Positions 52,955-59,610 of a stretch of DNA of 64,000 nucleotides are shown here, in pieces; position 1 is the first letter of the stretch, and each line of letters begins with the position of its first letter. The position numbers and the translations under genes were made by a program. The notes under the pieces are model-generated. The model was not told where the DNA came from. It did not search any database and worked only from the letters and a program-made list of their open reading frames with translations. This DNA comes from an uncultured Eggerthellaceae bacterium. GTDB lineage: Bacteria; Actinomycetota; Coriobacteriia; Coriobacteriales; Eggerthellaceae. The stretch spans positions 6,932 through 70,931 of the forward strand of contig CAMOLA010000005.1 of the NCBI GenBank assembly GCA_946618265.1. The letters are read 5' to 3'.

Positions 52955-54103
52955 CTAGGCCTTCTTCGTGTACGAATTGCCGAGCATCTTGATGACCTCG
53001 TCGCGATCGACGTCGATGCCGTACATCGCCTTGAAGTATTCTTCGGTCACGTCAACCATGTCGACGTCGTAGTACTGCGGGTACAAAAGGTTCGCCACCC
53101 AGTGGATGCCGATCAGGCGGTTAACTCCCGGGGGACGGTCGCACCAAGCCCACGGCTCGTTGGGCATGGCGTACACGCGGCCGTCTTTGACCGCCTTGAT
53201 GGTCGACCAGTTCTTGTTGGTGCAGATATCGTCGAAGGCGCCACCGCGCGTGTCGACGTCCCACGAGATGATGACCTCCGGGTCCCATTTGAGCACCTGC
53301 TCGAGCGAGACGTCGGTCATGCCACCGCCATAGGTCTCTTCGCATTTGGCCGCGCACTTCGCGCCGCCCTCGAGGAAGCCCAGCATGTGCTGCGAGGTCT
53401 CGGGTTCGGTCTGCAGGCCCTCGGGGCCTTCGGCGTAGTACACCGAGATGCGCTCGTCCTCGGGAATCGTCTGAACCACCGAGTGCACGCGCTCGTAAAA
53501 TTCGCCGCAAAACGTGGCAAGCTCCTCGGCACGCTGCTCGCGTCCCAGGCAGTCGCCCAGAAACCGGAACGCGGCGGGAATCTTGTCGAACGATCCGTCG
53601 ACGAGCAGGCAGGGCTTTTTCGTCTGCGACTGGAGATCCTCGGCTTCGGAAATATTCTGCTGCGTGAGCTCGATGCCGCTGATCGAGAACATGATGTCGA
53701 TGTCCTCCTTCAGCAGCGTCTCGCGGTCGATTTCGCCGTTGTTGTGCAGCGTGCCCAGGTACTTGAGGTCCTTCGTGCCCTCGGGCAGGTATTTCAGCTG
53801 GCGCTCGTCGAACTTCGAGGCCGTGCCGCCGAGCAGGTCGGGGCATAGGCACGTGATGTAGACCTGGGCGAGCGCCGAGGTGAAGAACACTTTCTTGATC
53901 TGGTCGGGCGTGGGAATCTCGCACTCGCGGCCCGCATCGTCGGTCACCGTGCGCTTGTGCAGGATGGTCGAATCGGCAACTTGCTGCACGCTCCCGCAAC
54001 CGGCAAGGCCGCCGGCCGCCACGCCTCCGGCAAGCGTCACGAGCAGTCCGCCCGCACAGGCGCGCATGAACGCGCGTCTCGTGCATGTCGTCTCGTTGGC
54101 CAT
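52955..54103 (-). CDS. Fe/B12-type ABC substrate-binding lipoprotein of the second importer
   Basis: A 382-residue binding protein. The leader has twin arginines before the hydrophobic stretch (CTRRAFMRACAGG), which could direct it to the Tat path, and a lipobox (GGLAGCGS). The mature part is of the iron-siderophore/B12 family: TVTDDAGRECEIPTPDQIKK, DIDIMFSISGIE, WDPEVIISWD, and the C-terminal RPPGVNRLIGIHWVANLLYP, a conserved patch for permease contact. The same superfamily includes molybdate-binding MolA. The substrate cannot be told; DUF364 and molbindin neighbours, with an ACGAAACGT motif upstream, favour a metal or oxyanion. GAGGAA precedes the ATG. Gene order is permease, ATPase, binding protein. 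Confidence 0.87.
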   Translation of the reverse strand: MANETTCTRRAFMRACAGGLLVTLAGGVAAGGLAGCGSVQQVADSTILHKRTVTDDAGRECEIPTPDQIKKVFFTSALAQVYITCLCPDLLGGTASKFDERQLKYLPEGTKDLKYLGTLHNNGEIDRETLLKEDIDIMFSISGIELTQQNISEAEDLQSQTKKPCLLVDGSFDKIPAAFRFLGDCLGREQRAEELATFCGEFYERVHSVVQTIPEDERISVYYAEGPEGLQTEPETSQHMLGFLEGGAKCAAKCEETYGGGMTDVSLEQVLKWDPEVIISWDVDTRGGAFDDICTNKNWSTIKAVKDGRVYAMPNEPWAWCDRPPGVNRLIGIHWVANLLYPQYYDVDMVDVTEEYFKAMYGIDVDRDEVIKMLGNSYTKKA

Positions 54104-54137
54104 TTCCTCATTCCCCCTTCGATCCGGCAAGCCGACG

Positions 54138-55013
54138 TCACAGCGTTGCTGGCTTCTCGGCTCTGTCCGTGCGTATGACCGGCACGCAGACGCGCACCGT
54201 TTCGCCACTCGCCACCGTCACGTCCGTGACGTACGATTCCGTCCCGTAAATTCGGCGGAGGTTCTCCGTCGTGATGATGTCTTCCGGCTTCCCGTCGCCG
54301 ATGACCTGACCCGCCTCCATCATGATGACCCGGTCGCTGCAGAACAGCGCATGGTCCGGGTCGTGCGTCACCATGAGCACCGACATGCCCATGCGCGAGA
54401 GCCCGTGCACGCATGACAGCACGAGCTGCTGGTTCCCGAAATCGAGGCTCGCCGTCGGCTCGTCCATGACCAGCAGGTCGGGCTGCTGGGCCAGGGCGCG
54501 CGCGATGAGGACGAGCTGCTGCTGACCGCCGGAAAGCTCGGTGTACACCTTGTCGGCCAAGTGCTCGATGGAAAGCTGCTGCATGGCGCGGTACGCAATG
54601 ACCTGATCGCGTTCGCCCACGCTCGTCGCGATGCCCGTGAGGTAGGGCGTCCGACCCAGGATGACCACGTCGGACACTTTGAACGGGAACGGCGGCGTAT
54701 GCGCCTGCGGGATGTAGGCGAAATGGCGGGCGCGTTGCTTCTCGTCCATTTCGTCGATGTTCTCGCCCTCGATATGCACGGAGCCGCCGAACGGCTTCGC
54801 CAAACCCAGCAGGTTCTTGAGCAGCGTGGACTTGCCGCATCCGTTTGCCCCGATGACGCACACGAATTGACCGCGCGGAATGTCGAAGCTCACGCCGTGG
54901 ACGATTTCCTTGTCGCCATAACCCGCGCGCAGGTCGCGCACTTCCAGCATCGGGGCAGACAGGGGAACCTGATGCGCCTGCACCGTTTCTTGCGAATCGC
55001 GTTGATTGGCCAC
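54138..55013 (-). CDS. Fe/B12-type ABC transporter ATPase
   Basis: A 291-residue ATPase of the FecE/BtuD group. Walker A GANGCGKST, Q-loop IPQAHTPPFPFKV, signature LSGGQQQLVLIAR, Walker B LLVMDEPTASLD and H-loop VTHDPDHA are all present. The start is GTG: three in-frame GTG codons (55022, 55019, 55013) follow GGGGG, and 55013 is chosen, 2 bp after the permease stop. Close spacing on both sides supports one operon with the permease and binding protein. Confidence 0.9.
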   Translation of the reverse strand: MANQRDSQETVQAHQVPLSAPMLEVRDLRAGYGDKEIVHGVSFDIPRGQFVCVIGANGCGKSTLLKNLLGLAKPFGGSVHIEGENIDEMDEKQRARHFAYIPQAHTPPFPFKVSDVVILGRTPYLTGIATSVGERDQVIAYRAMQQLSIEHLADKVYTELSGGQQQLVLIARALAQQPDLLVMDEPTASLDFGNQQLVLSCVHGLSRMGMSVLMVTHDPDHALFCSDRVIMMEAGQVIGDGKPEDIITTENLRRIYGTESYVTDVTVASGETVRVCVPVIRTDRAEKPATL

Positions 55014-55015
55014 GA

Positions 55016-56209
55016 TCACCACCCCCGCATGTTCTTGCGGTAGATGAAGATGAAGAACGGAACGCCCAGGATGGACGTGAGCAGGCCGATGGGAATCTCG
55101 GTCGAGAACAGCATGCGCGCCACGTCGTCCACGATGAGCAGGAACACGGCGCCGACCGCCAGCGTGGTGGGCAGCAGCAACCGGTAGTTGGGACCCACGA
55201 TGGCGCGCGTCAGGTGCGGCACGACCAGGCCGATCCAACCGATGATGCCCGCCACCGCGACAGAGCACGATGCCAGCAACGTTGCCGCGAATATCACGAT
55301 GAGGCGCGTCCTGCCGGTGTTGATGCCGAGGCTGCGCGCTTCCTCCTCGCCGAACGAGAGCACGTTGAGCTTCCAGCGCTGTGACATGAGCAGGGCAAAG
55401 CCGATGAGCATCGGCAACAGGATGACGATGAAATCGGTCAAGGTGATGCCCGCGAAGCTGCCCATGAGCCAGAACGTGATTGCCGGCAGCTTGTCGTCGG
55501 CGTCGGCCACGAGCTTGACGATGGAGGTGCCCGACTGGAAGAGCGTCCCCACGAGGATGCCGCCCAGGATGAGCCCGAGCATGGCGTCACCGCGGATGGC
55601 CCGGTTGAGCCCCACGACCATGCCGACCGCCACCATGCCGCCCGCGAATGCGAACAGCTGGATGAACGCGTTGGGCAGGTTGAGCAGCATCGCCAGGCAC
55701 GCGCCGAAGCTCGCGCCCGCGCTCGCGCCGAGCAGGTCGGGCGAAACGAGCGGGTTTTTGAACATGCCCTGATAGCTCGCGCCCGCCATGGAGAGTGCGC
55801 CCCCGACGAGGAGCACGACCACGACGCGCGGCAGCCGGATGTGGAACAGGGCAGCGTCGAGGCTCTCGTCGGTTGCCGCGTACACCGGGTTCAGAAAATC
55901 CATGGTCGACCAATCCCACGTGCAACCTGCTTGGATGTTCAGGAAGAACACCGTCACGCCCTCGAAGGTCCCTTGCATGATCTGGCCGACGTCGGTCGAA
56001 TAGCGCCCGAGGCAGTACGACCCCGCGAACACCACGGCGACCGCAAGAGCGATGAGAGCCTTCTTGCCCACAGGCAACCGAAGGTCGAACAGCGCTGCAG
56101 CCTCGCGGCTCACGCGCTCCTCGTCGACTCCCCCGCCGAGTATTTTCGCCTGCGTTGCCTCCATGTTTCGTTTCGTCTCGTCCTCGTTCGATACATCTCG
56201 TTTGCTCAT
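55016..56209 (-). CDS. Fe/B12-type ABC transporter permease (FecCD family)
   Basis: A 397-residue membrane protein. After a charged 50-residue leader, about ten helices follow as in FecCD/BtuC permeases. Conserved marks: HIRLPRVVVVLLVGGALSMA, the PLVSPDLLGASAGASFGA stretch, and the C-terminal IGWIGLVVPHLTRAIVG with the ATPase-contact helix. The region between helices 1 and 2 carries a longer outside loop than usual (about 20-30 residues, TWDWSTMDFLNPVYAATDES). ATG at 56209 is chosen, though no clear ribosome site is seen; 56164 is the alternative. It heads the importer operon; an ACGAAACGT motif is about 130 bp upstream. Confidence 0.9.
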   Translation of the reverse strand: MSKRDVSNEDETKRNMEATQAKILGGGVDEERVSREAAALFDLRLPVGKKALIALAVAVVFAGSYCLGRYSTDVGQIMQGTFEGVTVFFLNIQAGCTWDWSTMDFLNPVYAATDESLDAALFHIRLPRVVVVLLVGGALSMAGASYQGMFKNPLVSPDLLGASAGASFGACLAMLLNLPNAFIQLFAFAGGMVAVGMVVGLNRAIRGDAMLGLILGGILVGTLFQSGTSIVKLVADADDKLPAITFWLMGSFAGITLTDFIVILLPMLIGFALLMSQRWKLNVLSFGEEEARSLGINTGRTRLIVIFAATLLASCSVAVAGIIGWIGLVVPHLTRAIVGPNYRLLLPTTLAVGAVFLLIVDDVARMLFSTEIPIGLLTSILGVPFFIFIYRKNMRGW

Positions 56210-56335
56210 ATTCGAACAAAAAAACAATCCATGTGCCAGACTTCCTACCGTCGTTTGGATTGCTTTGATTCGACAAGTTTATTTGGTTTCTAGTTTATAT
56301 GCAATATTATATAGCTTTTATCAGGTGAAATAAAA

Positions 56336-56344
56336 ACGAAACGT
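56336..56344. promoter_or_regulatory. ACGAAACGT motif, site 6 (upstream of the second importer)
   Basis: A plus-strand copy; a minus-strand TATAAT lies between it and the permease start, so it is placed to act on the importer promoter. Confidence 0.4.
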
Positions 56345-56451
56345 GTTATTACGTGATGAACAGTGACGAAATTGGCAAAAAATGTCCGCACACGAAGGCG
56401 GGCGATTCTCGCGTCACCATCGAAGGTGCACAGGAAGTTTGGTCATATATC

Positions 56452-56486
56452 GACTGACCGAAGGGGAGTCTCCCCTTCGGTCAGTC
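56452..56486. repeat. 16-bp perfect hairpin repeat (GACTGACCGAAGGGGA type)
   Basis: Arms 56452-56467 and 56471-56486 are exact complements, loop GTC. Same family as 16407-16439. Confidence 0.85.
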
Positions 56487-56545
56487 AGGGGCCATCCGTA
56501 AAAGGATGACTAACTAGAGCATCAACTTCCGGAAGCTACCTACGA

Positions 56546-56582
56546 GAAAGGCGGCTTCCACCCCGAGGGGAAGCCGCCTTTC
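56546..56582. terminator. GC-rich 14-bp stem-loop after the DUF364 gene
   Basis: GAAAGGCGGCTTCC (56546-56559) pairs exactly with 56569-56582. It lies 50 bp past the stop of the DUF364 gene and probably ends that transcript, although the U-run is missing. The 400-bp gap 56228-56631 otherwise holds the importer promoter region and repeats only. Confidence 0.55.
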
Positions 56583-56631
56583 CAATTGACCCAAATAAAA
56601 TCGCAAGGCACCGTTACCCTGCAGCCAATCG

Positions 56632-57483
56632 TTACTCGGGCTTATCGAGCGCGAGCATGCTGAGCGCCTCACCGAAGAACTGGCCGGCACCGTTCATCAC
56701 CGCGAAGCGAACTTTCTCCGGATCGACCACGACGCTGCCGGAGAGGCTGTCAACGCCGTAATCGAACAGCACCGGCGACATGACCACGCTCGGGCCGACC
56801 ATGACGGTACGCGCGTTCTCCGCGAGCTTCAGCAGGCGCGGCGCCGTCTTGTTGATCAGCGTGACGCCCGTGTAGAACACGAGCTGCGCCTCGGGAATAA
56901 CGTACTCGCATGCCGGATCGGGAGTGTCGAGCTCGTCGCGCACGTTGCGCTCCAGGACGGTGAGGTTCGCACCGTGCTCGATCAGACGCTCGGGATGCGG
57001 AAAATGACCGACCATGACGACGTTCTTGCCGTTCATGAAGTCAGCCTCCAGCTCGAAGGCGTCCATCTTGCGGCGCGTTCCGTCGGGCAAATCGACCGGC
57101 TCGTCGTAACGGGCTCCCATCGGATCGAGCTTATCGCGCTGGGAGTACCAGGCATTGAGCGCCGCGATGCCGAGCGTCGCCTCCTCGAAACACCACGATT
57201 TCGCAAGCTGGGCAACTTCGCGCAGCTGGCGACCACGCAAATCGCCTTTATAAGTGCGCTTGGCACCGCCGCCAGCCGTCCAGGCAATGCCCATCCCGGC
57301 ATCGGAATCGACGTAGGACCAGTGCGTGCCCAAGCAGTAATCGCGCACGAGAACGCCTTCGGGTATGCCGTCGATCATCTTGTTGTACAGCCCCCAAGGC
57401 CCTTCGAACGCATCGGTTCCGGGAAACGCAATCAGCATGTCGCTCATGCCCTTACCCGGTTTCAGGTCTTCCATCCGTCCCAT
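56632..57483 (-). CDS. DUF4213/DUF364 protein (putative heavy-metal chelation family)
   Basis: A 283-residue cytoplasmic protein. The second half (about 150-265) has the DUF364 pattern: KNVVMVGHFPHPERLIEHGANLTVLE, EYVIPEAQLVFYTGVTLINKT, RTVMVGPSVVMSPVLFDYGVD, a Rossmann-like fold which family databases list as putative heavy-metal chelation. The first half resembles the DUF4213 partner domain, including VRDYCLGTHWSYVDSD and the GIAALNAWYS motif. Related genes often lie beside Fe/B12-type and molybdate importers, and this one lies just upstream of such an importer on the same strand. The start ATG at 57483 follows AAGGGG at 5 nt. Exact function unknown. Confidence 0.82.
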   Translation of the reverse strand: MGRMEDLKPGKGMSDMLIAFPGTDAFEGPWGLYNKMIDGIPEGVLVRDYCLGTHWSYVDSDAGMGIAWTAGGGAKRTYKGDLRGRQLREVAQLAKSWCFEEATLGIAALNAWYSQRDKLDPMGARYDEPVDLPDGTRRKMDAFELEADFMNGKNVVMVGHFPHPERLIEHGANLTVLERNVRDELDTPDPACEYVIPEAQLVFYTGVTLINKTAPRLLKLAENARTVMVGPSVVMSPVLFDYGVDSLSGSVVVDPEKVRFAVMNGAGQFFGEALSMLALDKPE

Positions 57484-57610
57484 TCAATCCCCTTCCACGG
57501 CGAATCATTTCAGCTTAAACATCCTAGCACGTGGATAATATCCCGTAAACCCTCGCAAAAAGATATCGCCAACATCGCACCTGGTAATCCCAGTATTTCC
57601 CTATGTTTGC

Positions 57611-57641
57611 GTCATAAAAGGGGACAGTCCCTTTTTATGAC
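57611..57641. repeat. GTCATAAAA...TTTTATGAC palindrome, copy 4
   Basis: Core GGGGACAGTCCC. It lies between the divergent DUF364 and tmRNA transcripts; no gene is here. Confidence 0.8.
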
Positions 57642-57734
57642 GAGGCCAACGTGCGTCCCTGCGCATACACGGCAACGTTAGACTCTCCACGGCGCAAGGG
57701 GATATCCGACGCCCTTTCGTCATCAACCCGTTGC

Positions 57735-57762
57735 TTGACGGGACCGATGAGCGAACTATAAT
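57735..57762 (+). promoter_or_regulatory. tmRNA promoter
   Basis: TTGACG (57735-57740), 16-bp spacer, perfect TATAAT (57757-57762). Transcription should start near 57769, giving a 5' leader of about 100 nt that must be removed. A small hairpin CGCAGC-AAA-GCTGCG lies in this leader. Confidence 0.8.
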
Positions 57763-57871
57763 GATGACTCCGCAGCAAAGCTGCGCGCTCTTTGACAAGG
57801 TGGAGCCGGATTTCGGCAGTTCTTCGCATGCGAGCAGCGCGCGAAGCAGCCGATTTCACCCCTTGCTTTCC

Positions 57872-58236
57872 GGGGGCGACTGGTTTCGACATGGTGGGTC
57901 TGAGGTGAGGAGCAGGTCGTGGTCTCCTTTCCACGTTAAACAGGGGTGCTGTCAAAACTAATTGGCAAGAAGAACTACACTGGGCAGTACGCCCTCGCCG
58001 CATAACATAAGTCGGCGCGTCAAATCCGGGTTCTTTCCCGCCCCGGAGGCGATGTCATTTTAGGGAAATGCTCGCGCACACGTAGCCGGTATGGTGCGCG
58101 CTAAGATCGAACCGACTCGGGACGTCGACGCGGGTCGCTGTGCCTAGACGCCCTTAAACCAGAACAGCGAATAAGCTTGTAGAGCCTGACCAGGGATCCA
58201 GTATGGACCGGAGTTCGATTCTCCGCGCCTCCACCA
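57872..58236 (+). ncRNA. ssrA: Transfer-messenger RNA (tmRNA)
   Basis: A 365-nt tmRNA that frees stalled ribosomes. The 5' end GGGGGCGACTGGTTTCGACA is the classic tmRNA start; GGGGGCG (57872-57878) pairs with CGCCTCC (58226-58232) to make the acceptor stem, followed by encoded ACCA. A T-arm with GTTCGATTC precedes it. The tag reads GKKNYTGQYALAA and stops at TAA; the ALAA end is the normal protease signal. It is on the plus strand, unlike most neighbours. Confidence 0.97.
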
Positions 58237-58293
58237 CTCATTACGAAGGCCGCATGAGCGGCCTTCTTCGCTCGCGGCTCCGGCGCGGAGAAT
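58227..58293. repeat. 67-bp direct repeat at the tmRNA 3' end, copy 1
   Basis: It comprises the last bases of tmRNA (GCCTCCACCA), its terminator and GCGGAGAAT. An exact copy starts 155 bp later at 58382. tmRNA 3' ends are common integration sites, so this may be an att scar. Confidence 0.92.
58245..58269 (+). terminator. tmRNA terminator
   Basis: GAAGGCCGC (58245-58253) pairs with 58258-58266 around loop ATGA; TTCTTCG follows. The same hairpin is duplicated at 58400-58421. Confidence 0.75.
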
Positions 58294-58325
58294 ATCCCTC
58301 AGCTAAAGCTTCGGGACCTTTGCGC

Positions 58326-58350
58326 TGAAAACGATTATCAATCGTTTTCA
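58326..58350. promoter_or_regulatory. 11-bp palindrome resembling a Fur box, inside the duplication interval
   Basis: TGAAAACGATT-ATC-AATCGTTTTCA is a perfect inverted repeat. Its centre GATTATCAATC resembles Fur-type boxes. No gene follows on the plus strand; on the minus strand nothing starts within 300 bp. Function unknown. Confidence 0.4.
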
Positions 58351-58381
58351 CGGCGCTACGCGCCGCCGCGCAAACCCCCTT

Positions 58382-58448
58382 GCCTCCACCACTCATTACG
58401 AAGGCCGCATGAGCGGCCTTCTTCGCTCGCGGCTCCGGCGCGGAGAAT
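58382..58448. repeat. 67-bp direct repeat of the tmRNA 3' end, copy 2
   Basis: Exact repeat of 58227-58293. The 88 bp between the copies have no coding sequence. Confidence 0.92.
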
Positions 58449-58450
58449 CG

Positions 58451-58514
58451 ACTGACCGAAGGGGAGACTCCCTTTTGGCCAGTGACCATTGGGGAGTCTC
58501 CCTTTCGGTTAGTT
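58451..58514. repeat. Tandem pair of GACCGAAGGGGAG-type hairpins
   Basis: Two hairpins back to back (58451-58483 and 58484-58514), the same double unit as at 14804-14863. It lies just past the stop of the M23-like gene and may terminate it. Confidence 0.75.
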
Positions 58515-58529
58515 CCAATGGCGCATCGG

Positions 58530-59438
58530 TTAGGACTTCTTGACCTTGATGGCTTCTTTGATGCGATCGGCGTAGCCAGCGGTGTCGCGATTGTTCATCT
58601 GCACGTGCGTGTGGTTGCCGCCGACGCCATCGGGCGTGAAGAAGCCGAGCTGGACATCGGTGAGATCCTTCTCGATATCGCGCACGTGGCTAATCTCGGT
58701 GATGCCGCCCTCGACGCGGTCGCCCGCCTTCACGAGCGGATCCGTCGTGTGGATGAGCACGCAATCCCAGTTGTCATATCCGTCGGGCTGGATGTGAATC
58801 TCGATATCGGGCACCTCGCCGTAGAGCATATAATCCCTCACCAGGATCACCGTCCCGGTAACCGGCGAGACGACCGTCGTTCCCGCCAAACCGCCCACGT
58901 CGATCGACGTGTCCATCGGCGTGGCGTCCTGCGTGCGCCATAGATGCAGGGCGTCGGCGTTGAGCCACTCCCCCGATTCTTGCTCGTTGTTGACGCGAAT
59001 CTGGTGCTTCGCCGCCGTCTTTTCGTAGTCCGCTTCGGGCAGCTTCGTGGTAAGCGTCATCGCCCATGCGTTCGACGCTTGATGGAACAGCACGCCCGTC
59101 AGGTCCTTCGGCCGTATCGGGCTGTTCAGGTCAAGCGTGCCGCAACTGCCGATGAGCGGCGTCTTGTGCTGGTTGGCCCATTCGTCCTGTTCGGCGGCTT
59201 CCTGTTCCTCCGTCGGAGTCGTATCCCCCACAGCGGAAAACGGAGCTGCATCAGCCGACGAGCCGCCTGCTGCCGCGGTGCTCGAGACCGTCGATTGACC
59301 AGCTGGATCGATCAGAGCGATGATCGGCTGGGCAAATGGCGGCCGCAACACGAGAATCGCTGCAAGCGCGGCAACGACGATAAGCGCGAGCACCAAAATG
59401 ACGGCAACTATGCCGAGCCCTGATTTGCCGTTTCGCAT
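58530..59438 (-). CDS. Membrane-anchored M23-like peptidase
   Basis: A 302-residue protein with one N-terminal membrane helix (LGIVAVILVLALIVVAALAAILVL) and a Ser/Ala/Glu linker. Residues about 125-295 look like the M23 lysostaphin-type fold: TTVVSPVTGTVILV, VKAGDRVEGGITEI, and a C-terminal GNHTHVQM with the HxH zinc pair. The first metal ligand pair (HxxxD) is not clear; LFHQASNAW may hold it. It would act on peptidoglycan outside the cell or serve as an inactive activator. The position between rnr and ssrA is where smpB often lies in other bacteria. ATG at 59438 is chosen over 59522 since the signal helix then lies at the N-terminus. Confidence 0.7.
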   Translation of the reverse strand: MRNGKSGLGIVAVILVLALIVVAALAAILVLRPPFAQPIIALIDPAGQSTVSSTAAAGGSSADAAPFSAVGDTTPTEEQEAAEQDEWANQHKTPLIGSCGTLDLNSPIRPKDLTGVLFHQASNAWAMTLTTKLPEADYEKTAAKHQIRVNNEQESGEWLNADALHLWRTQDATPMDTSIDVGGLAGTTVVSPVTGTVILVRDYMLYGEVPDIEIHIQPDGYDNWDCVLIHTTDPLVKAGDRVEGGITEISHVRDIEKDLTDVQLGFFTPDGVGGNHTHVQMNNRDTAGYADRIKEAIKVKKS

Positions 59439-59610
59439 CTCATCACCACTTCCGCGCGCACTCCGTCCGACCGGAGAATCGCAAGACCATCTGAAAACCC
59501 ATTGTGGCAGAACGAACGCCACGCCACATGCAAATATCTACAAAATGGGTCAATGAATAGCTCAACGGCCCATTCTACGACTCGCCCGGACAAGTCGCGA
59601 CTCCATTCGC

